Part shown: in pieces, positions 1 to 7,081 of the stretch
Numbering within the stretch: position 1 is the stretch's first letter
Layout: every line of letters starts with the position of its first letter
Assembly: GCF_001697145.1 (NCBI RefSeq)
Contig: NZ_CP012719.1
Coordinates: forward strand, 344,501 to 408,500
DNA length: 64,000 bases
From: Streptococcus anginosus
GTDB taxonomy: Bacteria > Bacillota > Bacilli > Lactobacillales > Streptococcaceae
Reading direction: 5' to 3'
Program-made: the position numbers and the translations under genes
Notes under the pieces: generated by a model
Told to the model about the DNA's origin: nothing
What the model saw: only the letters and a program-made list of their open reading frames with translations
Databases searched by the model: none

Positions 1-956
1 CCTGTTGAAGTCAAGTCGTAGGGTTGAATTTGGATTTTTCGTAATAGTGCTCGTAGGTACTTATTAACTGCGGTATTGCTCGGAACTCCGTAATGCGGAT
101 TGATGAAGATGAAGTTCTCATCATTTGAAAAATTAATTCTCTTAAAATACCGTTCTTGTTCATTCTTCACTGCGCAAAGAATGTGGAGTGTCTCATCATC
201 TACAGGAATTTCACGAACGGATGTATCAGTTTTAGGAGGGCGCCATTGATATTTGGTACTATCGTAACGCCTATAAGTATAAATAACTTTTTCTTCCCAT
301 TTGATACAATCCCAAGTTAATCCAACAACTTCACCAAAGCGCATTCCCGTTTTAGATTGAATATATAATAAATAGGGAACTACACCTTTAGAATTAAATT
401 TATTTTTAACTGCAATTAAAAAAGTACGATAATCACTTAGACTAGATAAGTAATTTTTGTTAGCTAGTTTACCTGGGGCTTTTCCTGTAATGATAACCCC
501 TTTTGTAAAATCGTCTATTTTAATTTTATCTTGTCTTGCAAACTGAATGACCTTCCGCACTTCCGCATTTAAACGGCGAATGGTATCTTTTGTAACCTGC
601 TTAGCATAGTCATTGATTGCAGCCTGATAATCACTGGATTTAATTGAGCTGGCTGGTTGATTTCCAAAATAACGCTTGATTACTTTTCCTCTTAGTTCAT
701 GTTTTAGCATAGTTGATTCACTTTTATTAAGTGGTTTTACACGTAGTTCAAACCATTTTTTCCAAAGTTCATACAAGGGGGTTAGCTTGTCTATCGTAAC
801 TCCTCTCATCAGCCTCAACTCAATTTCTAGTGCTTCAATTTCCGCTTCCCTTTTGGTACGAAATCCTGAATTGCTAGCGACAACTTGCTTATGTTTGTCA
901 AAGACGCGATAGTCCCAAAGATTTTTCTTTCCTCTTTTTCTATATGATACTGCCAT
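1..956 (-). CDS. int: Tyrosine recombinase (integrase) of the mobile element, cut by the left edge
   Basis: Site-specific recombinase expected to integrate and excise the element. Reading the minus strand from the ATG at 956 gives 318 uninterrupted codons that run off the window. The first 50 residues (MAVSYRKRGKKNLWDYRVFD) fit an AP2-type arm-binding domain, residues about 60-165 fit a SAM-like core-binding domain, and the catalytic domain follows. Arg206 in TGMRFGE is the first catalytic Arg and Lys242 in RPPKTD the catalytic Lys. The visible end, QPYDLTST, is where the HxxR motif normally starts, so the second Arg, the His and the Tyr nucleophile (roughly the last 60 residues) are outside. 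The gene is transcribed toward the missing left attachment site, the usual arrangement for streptococcal elements. Family assignment is firm; completeness cannot be judged. Confidence 0.93.
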   Translation of the reverse strand, partial: MAVSYRKRGKKNLWDYRVFDKHKQVVASNSGFRTKREAEIEALEIELRLMRGVTIDKLTPLYELWKKWFELRVKPLNKSESTMLKHELRGKVIKRYFGNQPASSIKSSDYQAAINDYAKQVTKDTIRRLNAEVRKVIQFARQDKIKIDDFTKGVIITGKAPGKLANKNYLSSLSDYRTFLIAVKNKFNSKGVVPYLLYIQSKTGMRFGEVVGLTWDCIKWEEKVIYTYRRYDSTKYQWRPPKTDTSVREIPVDDETLHILCAVKNEQERYFKRINFSNDENFIFINPHYGVPSNTAVNKYLRALLRKIQIQPYDLTST

Positions 957-1015
957 TTGATTACCTCTTTCTATGATAAAAAAGCGATAACCAAGATTTT
1001 GTCTTGGTCATTATA

Positions 1016-1363
1016 TCACTTTTCTTTAAAAATTTCTGTAAAATTTTTTTCAAAAAATACTTTTGTTTTGCTGGCAAGGAAGAAATAACGTCCACCTTGA
1101 TTTTCTGGATACTTGACAAAACCATTCGGATTTTGTTCAATATCAATTTTTTTGCGGATAGCGGGCTTATAGAGGACGTTCTCAAGTAGCCAAGGACGAC
1201 TAACTGAAAGTAGGTTCAAAACCTCTGATAAGGTCATATAACGCCCTAAATCAGCCTGTTCTTTTAGTTCATGATATTTTTCTTTATTGACGACAATCAT
1301 CGTCTCTGGAAGAGAAATATGAATGTGTTCCAAGTTTACAATTAATTCAGTTGTTTCTGTCAT
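1016..1363 (-). CDS. DUF771 family protein, probable excisionase-like DNA-binding protein
   Basis: A 115-residue protein. The segment VNKEKYHELKEQADLGRYMT followed by LSVSRPWLLENVLY, then a KYPENQGGRYFFLAS stretch, is the signature of DUF771 proteins of streptococcal and lactococcal mobile elements. The middle resembles a MerR-like/excisionase winged helix (TLSEVLNLLSVSRPWL). Its ATG overlaps the stop of the upstream replication gene by four bases (ATGA), so the two are translationally coupled, and it sits directly before the integrase. That position suggests a directionality factor, but no catalytic residue proves it. Family recognition is good; the excisionase role is inference. Confidence 0.75.
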   Translation of the reverse strand: MTETTELIVNLEHIHISLPETMIVVNKEKYHELKEQADLGRYMTLSEVLNLLSVSRPWLLENVLYKPAIRKKIDIEQNPNGFVKYPENQGGRYFFLASKTKVFFEKNFTEIFKEK

Positions 1364-2565
1364 TGGTTAGTCTCCAGTTCTTTATTTTTTGTTAGTCTTG
1401 TAGTCTTTTCTGAAAAAATCAGAGCTTTCTCATGAGGGACGTTCTCGCTTGTTTGTACAGCTAGTTTCTTAATGTCATTTTGTGCCCATTTCTTAAATTG
1501 CTCTGTAGAAAAACTTAAGGTCGCATAATCATTAGAGGCATTTACAAAATGATAGACTACGGTTGAAATTCGTCTATAAAGCTGTTCAATTGGATCGCGC
1601 TGACGGTCTTCTAATCGTACCATTTTATTATATGCTTCTTCTGGTGAGAAAATAGAGGTGATATGTACTTCTGTCCACAAAGCATAGATGTTGGTATATC
1701 GTGCATGGATTTGTTGAGGGTATTTATCAAGTATTGTCAAAAGTTGCTTAAAACTCAATTCTCCTTTAAATTCATCTAAGAACAGAATCTGCTCCCCTTG
1801 GTAGTGGTCAAAACCACCATTTTGAAAATCAGATAAAACATATACTTCATCACGCCCATGTTCTTGTTGGAGTTGAATTTGTGCGTAGCTTTTGCCCGTA
1901 CCAGATTCTCCATAATGCCAATAGACTGTCATCTGTTTTTCTGTAGGAACAGCTTTTAATCTCGTCTGATAAAAATGTTCTTTGATAAGTTTAGAGTAAC
2001 GCCGAAAAGATAGGTTGGTCTCCATAATCTCTTCTGGTTTAAATCCTGTCTCTAATAACTCTTGAATTTGTTCTAAGTCTGTTCGTCTCCCCTGTTCATT
2101 GGCAAGAATATTTCCCGCCTCTTTCATGGGAACGATGATTGTATGGGCTTTTTCTTCATGTTTTCCTGTTTTATTTAGATAAGATTTAACTTCTTCTTTT
2201 GTTCCTTTAGTTATATCCACATGGATAGTTGGATAAAGCTTTTGAATGGATGACAGACGAACTTGCTGCTTATCTTCTAAAATCATATGGCAATGATGAA
2301 CTCCTTTGTCTCCAATTTCATAATTAATAGCGCAGGCTCGCAGTTCTTCTTTTCCTTGCATCCAAAGCTGTATAAGATGTTGTACAATTTCTTCAGGTGA
2401 GTAGTTTATTTTTTCATCTAACTTTTCTCGGAAATCGTGAATGAGTTTTCTTGTTTTCTCTTGAAAACGTTCAGTATCGTCAAAGAAATCTGATTCTTTA
2501 TCAAATAGCTTATCTACATTGTTTAAAGTAGCGCAAAAAGATCTTGATTTTAGTGTTGATTTCAT
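1360..2565 (-). CDS. Replication initiator/relaxase with HUH nuclease and SF3 helicase domains
   Basis: A 401-residue two-domain protein. The N-terminal part carries the rolling-circle nuclease motifs: motif 1 FCATLNN (10-16), metal-binding His91-Cys-His93 in VHHCHMIL, and a catalytic Tyr129 with Lys132 in SYLNKTGK. The C-terminal part is an RNA_helicase/SF3-like ATPase with Walker A GESGTGKS (219-226) and Walker B ILFLDEF (Asp264-Glu265). This Rep_2 plus RNA_helicase layout resembles CRESS-virus Rep proteins. As I recall, it has been reported as the relaxase type of many streptococcal integrative and mobilizable elements. It would nick one strand at the element's origin after excision and drive strand displacement for transfer or maintenance. 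A strong hairpin lies just upstream of its AGGAAAGGAAA ribosome binding site. Motifs are certain; the relaxase role is inference from context. Confidence 0.88.
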   Translation of the reverse strand: MKSTLKSRSFCATLNNVDKLFDKESDFFDDTERFQEKTRKLIHDFREKLDEKINYSPEEIVQHLIQLWMQGKEELRACAINYEIGDKGVHHCHMILEDKQQVRLSSIQKLYPTIHVDITKGTKEEVKSYLNKTGKHEEKAHTIIVPMKEAGNILANEQGRRTDLEQIQELLETGFKPEEIMETNLSFRRYSKLIKEHFYQTRLKAVPTEKQMTVYWHYGESGTGKSYAQIQLQQEHGRDEVYVLSDFQNGGFDHYQGEQILFLDEFKGELSFKQLLTILDKYPQQIHARYTNIYALWTEVHITSIFSPEEAYNKMVRLEDRQRDPIEQLYRRISTVVYHFVNASNDYATLSFSTEQFKKWAQNDIKKLAVQTSENVPHEKALIFSEKTTRLTKNKELETNQ

Positions 2566-2582
2566 GGAATGTTTCCTTTCCT

Positions 2583-2643
2583 AAAAATAAAAAAGCTAGT
2601 TATGCGGTGGCTCACGAAGTGAAAGCCACCAGCAATAACTAGC
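2583..2643 (-). terminator. Terminator-like hairpin (possible attenuator) directly before the rep/relaxase gene
   Basis: On the minus strand an imperfect stem of about 18 bp (arms at 2595-2612 and 2624-2643, outer bases GCTAGTTAT and ATAACTAGC) is followed by TTTTTTATTTTT and then at once by the ribosome binding site of the gene starting at 2565. It has the form of a rho-independent terminator. Its position between the upstream membrane-protein gene and rep suggests that it limits readthrough into rep, or acts as a copy-control or attenuation element. Confidence 0.7.
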
Positions 2644-2729
2644 CAGTATAAATATATATTGTGGGGAAAGGTTAGTATTACCCTTTCCCCACTTCTGAGA
2701 CAAAGACAGAAATGAGAAAAGGCGACTTA

Positions 2730-3269
2730 CTAACGGGTCCCTTTTAAAATGAAATAATGCTTTCTTTCTTCAAAATCTGAAAAGCTAAAAGCAGAGTAGC
2801 TATTGCTTACTCGAGATCTAATTGTAGAAAGTTCCTGTTTCAACAAGCTATAGGCTTGTTCATCGTTTGGGATAGCTAGATACAAAGTAACTCTGTCTTT
2901 TGTATTGATTAAAACTACCTTTCTAGCAGCTTTATTATAGCTATGTAAATAACTTGGTTTTGGGGATGTTAAACCTTGAGCAGATGTTTGTGGGCTTGCG
3001 TCCTTTCGGATGAGAAAAAGCCACATTCGTACTGTATCAACAACTGAGAATAAGAAATAAGAGAATGTACATTTCTTACTTCCTTGTATCACCAAATAAC
3101 ATTCGAACAGCAGTGAAATACATGTTATTCCGAATAAAGAGAATTGTAGTGTTGGAAATTGCAAATGGAATGGAGCTGTTAGTATTGCTATGAGGAGCAT
3201 AACTGTTTCAGTAACTAATAAAAGAACACCATTTAAGATGGTGTAGTGAATAAAATCTTTTAGTTTCAT
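2730..3269 (-). CDS. Small membrane protein of the element, function unknown
   Basis: A 179-residue protein. Two hydrophobic stretches near the N terminus (about residues 13-33 and 42-62) and a weaker one at about 70-87 predict a membrane anchor, followed by a polar cytosolic tail of some 90 residues with the segment KVVLINTKDRVTLYLAIPND. I do not recognise the family. It lies three bases after the coupling ATPase gene (3273-4343) and ahead of rep, in one minus-strand operon, so it may help place the ATPase or relaxase at the membrane during mobilization. That role is inferred only from position. Confidence 0.6.
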   Translation of the reverse strand: MKLKDFIHYTILNGVLLLVTETVMLLIAILTAPFHLQFPTLQFSLFGITCISLLFECYLVIQGSKKCTFSYFLFSVVDTVRMWLFLIRKDASPQTSAQGLTSPKPSYLHSYNKAARKVVLINTKDRVTLYLAIPNDEQAYSLLKQELSTIRSRVSNSYSAFSFSDFEERKHYFILKGTR

Positions 3270-3272
3270 TCT

Positions 3273-4343
3273 TTATAATTCCTTTCGTGTAGTATAGTAT
3301 GTTGGACATAGAAGCGGTAAGATTTGATACGGATGTTCATTGTCAATAATTTGAATAATACCCGTACCTTTACCGATTGGTATGACAATACCTTTAGGGT
3401 CTAAGTCAGGAAATAAAAACTGAGTTGTGTTTCGGTTAATATTTCCAATCTGGATTAGTACATTTGCTTGTTCTCGAACAGAGACAGGGATTGCAGTATG
3501 ATCAAATCGTTGACTGACCAAGACTAAATGAATCCTAGTTGCTCGACCTAGTAAAGCAATTTGAGATAAGAGGGCAAAGAATGAATCTTTGATAGCCTTA
3601 TTTGTTCCTTCAGAAATAGCCAAAACTTCATCAATCACAATCGTCAAATGTTTAAACAGTGTATTGGGTTTATCGTATAAAATAGCTTGACGTTGATGAA
3701 TCTTTTCTAAACATTTACTCAAATATGAGTTAATTTCAGAAACAAAGTCGCTCTTGGAGTGATTGGGATCGGGGTGAATAACAGGAAGTCCGTGTTCCCT
3801 TGCCCAACGGCTAGGAGTATCAAACTTTGGATCTACAATAACTAAATCAGACCGTTCTTTTAGTTGTCTAAGTAAATAAGTCAACATATAACTTTTTCCT
3901 GACCCGCTATTTCCTGCAATAAGGATAGATGTGACCGCATTATAATTGAGTGATAGATTATCCATAAGAGGAATTTTCTTTTCTTTATGGGAAGCGGCAT
4001 GACTGTCTAAGTCAGTAATGACCAATCGTTTGGATATTCCTTTTTTCCAAGGGAAGAAGAGAGCACGTTGGGTGCTGATTGATTTATTGTTTAGGGGGAT
4101 AAAATAGGCGGAGTTTTGTTTTAACAAAGTATATTGAGGATAAAGTGCAGCGCTAGCAATTGAAAAAATTTTTTGATATAAGTCATCATCAACTACATAA
4201 CCCGCAGGAAAGCGGGGAAGAAAGATGAAACCTTCTTCCCTAATCTCGCAACTGAAGCTGTTGTCGTAAGTCGTCTCTCCTTGGGTAGAAGCTCCCAATG
4301 CCATGTTTAAACATCGTTCGAGATATTCTTGAAGCACAGCCAT
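3273..4343 (-). CDS. FtsK/SpoIIIE-family DNA-pumping ATPase, TcpA-type coupling protein
   Basis: A 356-residue P-loop ATPase. Walker A is GNSGSGKS (144-151), followed by VIVDPKFDTPSRW, a typical FtsK_SpoIIIE segment, and Walker B is LTIVIDEV (Asp238-Glu239). The later stretch GRATRIHLVLVSQRFD matches the sensor motif of FtsK/TcpA proteins. In Tn916-like ICEs and streptococcal IMEs, proteins of this class feed the relaxase-bound DNA strand to the mating channel. This one lacks obvious N-terminal transmembrane helices, so it may rely on the adjacent membrane protein (2730-3269) for anchoring. It sits one base after the upstream unknown gene at 4345-4662. FtsK-family membership is firm; the coupling role follows from the neighbouring relaxase. 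Confidence 0.88.
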   Translation of the reverse strand: MAVLQEYLERCLNMALGASTQGETTYDNSFSCEIREEGFIFLPRFPAGYVVDDDLYQKIFSIASAALYPQYTLLKQNSAYFIPLNNKSISTQRALFFPWKKGISKRLVITDLDSHAASHKEKKIPLMDNLSLNYNAVTSILIAGNSGSGKSYMLTYLLRQLKERSDLVIVDPKFDTPSRWAREHGLPVIHPDPNHSKSDFVSEINSYLSKCLEKIHQRQAILYDKPNTLFKHLTIVIDEVLAISEGTNKAIKDSFFALLSQIALLGRATRIHLVLVSQRFDHTAIPVSVREQANVLIQIGNINRNTTQFLFPDLDPKGIVIPIGKGTGIIQIIDNEHPYQILPLLCPTYYTTRKEL

Positions 4344-4344
4344 A

Positions 4345-4662
4345 TTATTCTACCTCGTTGTACCCGTTGGCACGGAAATAGATATTGTTTCTAACTTCAC
4401 AAGCCACTAATTCATCAAAGGTGACGATTGCTTGAAAAGCTGGTAAGGCTATGTCTTCTGGGAATTTTACTTCAAAAGGAGGGAGCCCTTCTTGGACGAA
4501 CCAAGCGGCATGACCTACAACCTTGTTTGTACGTTTTCCATCTACATAATCATATTTTTCTTCAGTCTCTGTACTAAGGCTGAAGAATGGGAGATCAGGG
4601 CTAAATATCTCATTAGCGAGTTGTTTTGAATATCCACCTTTTTTTCTGAATTTTGTTTTCAT
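4345..4662 (-). CDS. Conserved small protein of the element, function unknown (weak DUF961/YdcP-like pattern)
   Basis: A 105-residue soluble protein with no signal peptide or membrane segment. After a basic start (MKTKFRKKGGYSKQLANEIF) come VDGKRTNKVVGHAAWF and LPPFEVKFPEDIALPAF, a spacing of charged loop, beta strands and a proline-led strand that loosely recalls the DUF961/YdcP proteins encoded near coupling ATPases in Tn916-type elements. The similarity is only a pattern seen by eye, so I do not assign the family. It directly precedes the FtsK-like gene in the same transcription unit. Confidence 0.55.
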   Translation of the reverse strand: MKTKFRKKGGYSKQLANEIFSPDLPFFSLSTETEEKYDYVDGKRTNKVVGHAAWFVQEGLPPFEVKFPEDIALPAFQAIVTFDELVACEVRNNIYFRANGYNEVE

Positions 4663-4739
4663 ATAATTTCTTTAATTCCTTTCTGTATTTTCGTTGTGTT
4701 AAGTCATATGCTCGGTTTAACGTCATGAGCTGGACGTGC

Positions 4740-4961
4740 TTAGAGTTGTTTTAGATATTTGATAATGTTGTTATAAGTATTCTCAACTTCTCTGTAATTG
4801 AGATTTAACATCCCTGCTAGTTCTGAAAAACTTTTTTCATCAGTCTCATATCCGATTAGAATTTGTAATTCTATTTCTGATAATTGTGATAAATGATAAA
4901 ATAGTTTTTTAAACTGTAGAGGTTGAGAGTTACCAATGGAAGAATAAATTTCTTTCAACAT
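4740..4961 (-). CDS. Small helix-turn-helix protein resembling sigma-70 region 4
   Basis: A 73-residue helical protein. LSEIELQILIGYETDEKSFS followed by ELAGMLNLNYREVENTYNNI reads as the region-4 HTH of sigma-70-like factors, in which the second helix (here NYREVENTYNNIIKYL) recognises DNA. No region 2 is present, so it is not a full sigma factor. Small sigma-like proteins are common in Firmicute mobile elements as regulators of transfer operons. It is the first gene after the hairpin-rich spacer and would be transcribed with the coupling-ATPase block. HTH assignment is by pattern only. Confidence 0.6.
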   Translation of the reverse strand: MLKEIYSSIGNSQPLQFKKLFYHLSQLSEIELQILIGYETDEKSFSELAGMLNLNYREVENTYNNIIKYLKQL

Positions 4962-5145
4962 AATTAGGAACTCCTTTCATAAGCGAAACGTAGATTTGTT
5001 TCTTTCACAAACACAACTCAGGAGTGTGAGGCGTAGCCTCATAATCAGGCTCGCGTGAGCGAGCCCGTAAGCGTAAAGCGCAAAATAATATACTGCGAGT
5101 GTTAACGAGCAGCACACGAAATCAAATGAAAATAAAATTTTAGAT
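4962..5145. other. Hairpin-rich spacer, candidate origin (oriT or replication origin) of the element
   Basis: No coding sequence was found here. Two perfect short hairpins lie back to back: GAGGC-GTA-GCCTC at 5028-5040 and GGCTCGC-GTGA-GCGAGCC at 5048-5065, followed by GCGTAAAGCGC at 5071-5081. The stretch lies upstream of the block containing the coupling ATPase and relaxase and is bounded on the other side by a terminator. Clustered hairpins like these are typical of nick regions recognised by HUH enzymes, but no nick site is identifiable by eye. Confidence 0.4.
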
Positions 5146-5181
5146 ATAAAAAAGCCACTAGAACTAAATAGTTCTAACAGC
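5146..5181 (-). terminator. Rho-independent terminator after the membrane-anchored protein gene
   Basis: Minus-strand stem with arms at 5154-5166 and 5169-5181 (core TAGAACTA/TAGTTCTA, three G-T wobbles near the base), followed by TTTTTTATA. It would end transcripts coming from the surface-protein block (7082-9745 and 5311-6444). Confidence 0.7.
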
Positions 5182-5310
5182 TTTATACTCCCAATTAAAG
5201 GAGTTGATTTTAAAAAACAGACTGGTATAGTTTTGCTGTAAATATAGAGCTACATTCTTCTGTTTATAGTAACGTGTGATTATTCTTTTGTCATCCATCA
5301 AAAGAGGTAG

Positions 5311-6444
5311 TTATTCAATCTTTGAATAACCAGTTAACTCTTTTTCTATTGAAGAAAGATTGTTATAGTGCATCCACCAATCTAACTCTCCAAGATGCTC
5401 TAAATCACTAATATTAATTGTATTATTTGATAGTGTAAGATTATCAAAGGATACAAACCTATATTCGACATCGGTCTTAATGCGATCTGCCATCTTGCTA
5501 TTTGTTGTTGTTACCACTTTAAAAACGACTTTTATAGAAATCAGATTGTCAGTATCACTTTTTACATACGAAGAAAGCTTTTCAATTTGATTGGTGATGC
5601 GCTCCACCGAGCTGTCATAATCCTTATTTCGTTTCCGAATAAGCTCTGTTGCGCGCTTTTCAATTTCTGCAAGATTTTTTAAATCAGAGATATTTTTTAG
5701 CCCTTTAACCTTAAGAGTTATTTTCTCATTCATGTTGCGAATTGCAAGACCGTACTTCTTAACGTGGCTTCTTGCTACATGTGAGTAAGTAACAGTAATC
5801 TTATCACCATTTTTAAGTTTATTTAGCGTATCACTGCCTTCTTGAATCGCAAGCACATTTGGGTTATAGTTGACTCTACTACTGCCTTCAAATCCTTCAA
5901 ATGTGATTGGATAGTATTTCATCGTTTTTTCTAAGGTTGCATCTGCATACTCTTTCAGACCGGATACTTTAAAGGTTTTTTTCTCTGATTTTATAGGTGA
6001 ATCTTTGAGAGAAGACGAAATGGTATAAGTAACAGTATCACCATTTTTTAGATTTTCCGTTTTATCAAAACCAGTTGTGATACTCAGCAAAATTTTTTGA
6101 GCTTTTACAAATTTTTCCGCATTTTCGAGTGAAGTTTCAACGATTGCTTTAACATTTGTTCCTTGCATAATACTATCAATCGTTTGCTTATCAAAACCTG
6201 ATTTTTGATAGACAATTCTACTGATTTCATTTTTTAAGGCTGTATCATTCATCTTAACTTCACCATCATCCGAATAGCCGACAAAGCTTGGTTTAACTTT
6301 GTTTATAACGCTAACTGGGCTATTGAATTGTACAATTAAAAAGACAAGTATTGCAAGAATAGTAGTAGCACCAATTACCACCGATATAGTATGCTTTTTT
6401 ATAAAGCTGATCAAAACCCGAAGTTGTTCTTTTGCTTTATCCAT
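5311..6444 (-). CDS. Membrane-anchored extracellular protein with a duplicated domain, function unknown
   Basis: A 377-residue protein with a short basic cytosolic start, one transmembrane helix (about residues 19-40, VVIGATTILAILVFLIVQF) and a large outer part without a lipobox or LPXTG. The outer part contains a repeated unit: NLKNGDTVTYTIS with KVSGLKEY in the first copy, and KLKNGDKITVTYS with KVKGLKNI in the second. Each is preceded by an F-x-G strand (KPSFVGYSDDG and ITFEGFEGSS). This organisation resembles the outer domains of zinc-ribbon/TcaA-like membrane proteins, but there is no zinc ribbon here. It lies 41 bases after the broken gene at 6486-7064 and in the same direction as the LPXTG gene. 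Function is not assignable. Confidence 0.65.
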   Translation of the reverse strand: MDKAKEQLRVLISFIKKHTISVVIGATTILAILVFLIVQFNSPVSVINKVKPSFVGYSDDGEVKMNDTALKNEISRIVYQKSGFDKQTIDSIMQGTNVKAIVETSLENAEKFVKAQKILLSITTGFDKTENLKNGDTVTYTISSSLKDSPIKSEKKTFKVSGLKEYADATLEKTMKYYPITFEGFEGSSRVNYNPNVLAIQEGSDTLNKLKNGDKITVTYSHVARSHVKKYGLAIRNMNEKITLKVKGLKNISDLKNLAEIEKRATELIRKRNKDYDSSVERITNQIEKLSSYVKSDTDNLISIKVVFKVVTTTNSKMADRIKTDVEYRFVSFDNLTLSNNTINISDLEHLGELDWWMHYNNLSSIEKELTGYSKIE

Positions 6445-6485
6445 AAAATCTCCTTTTTAAGTAGTTTTGCTAAATCAATAAACCT

Positions 6486-7064
6486 TTATTTTCTACGAAA
6501 AGAATTAATCGCTGAAATAGTTGAGCTGGCCGCTGCTTGACGGGCAGAACGGGCAACATCTTCCTGTAAAGAACGAATTTCTTCTTGAACAGATAATTGG
6601 TCTTCTTGAAAGTGTTGATTTTCTAAAACGTTATAGGCTTCTTTCAAATTATCTGCACGCCCTTCATCAATTAATGTTTATAAGCGATAGATGTCATGGT
6701 AGTTATAAAAACGCTCAGGGAAACCTTTTGCTCCTTCAATGTAAGCAGGATTCGATACTTCGGTGTTACACTGATTATTTGCTTCATCAAATTCTTGTTG
6801 AGCAGGTGGTAGCATAATAACATATTTTAAAACGATAAGAGCGATAGCAATAGCTGCAAATATTAATGCAGTCCGTACTCCGCTTGAGTCCATCATAAAG
6901 AAAAGTACTGATAAAATTGGAAAGATAATAATGGATTTTCCGAAACTATTCTTTACTTTTGTTAGTTTTTGTTCAGCAGCTGCATAACGCTGTCTAGCTT
7001 TAGCCATAGGAGCTGTAATTTGTCTTAAATCAATAAGATATTGTAGTATTTCTTCTTTATTCAT
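6486..7064 (-). pseudogene. Membrane protein gene interrupted by a single in-frame nonsense codon
   Basis: The open frame from the ATG at 7064 encodes 128 residues with a basic coil (PMAKARQRYAAAEQKLTKVK) and two adjacent hydrophobic helices (about 44-60 and 66-84). It ends at a TAA at 6678-6680. The same frame then continues without interruption for 63 codons (TLIDEGRADNLKEAYNVLEN to AINSFRRK) and ends at TAA 6486-6488. The second part is amphipathic coding sequence with normal codon use, so the original protein was about 192 residues and one base change can explain the stop. The gene follows the LPXTG gene by 17 bases. A truncated 128-residue product may still be made. I do not recognise the family. 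Confidence 0.72.
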
Positions 7065-7081
7065 AACTTTTTCTTTTCTAT

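Noticed and set aside
4740..4961. Full sigma factor
   Set aside because: Only a region-4-like HTH is present in 73 residues; there is no region 2 for core and -10 recognition.
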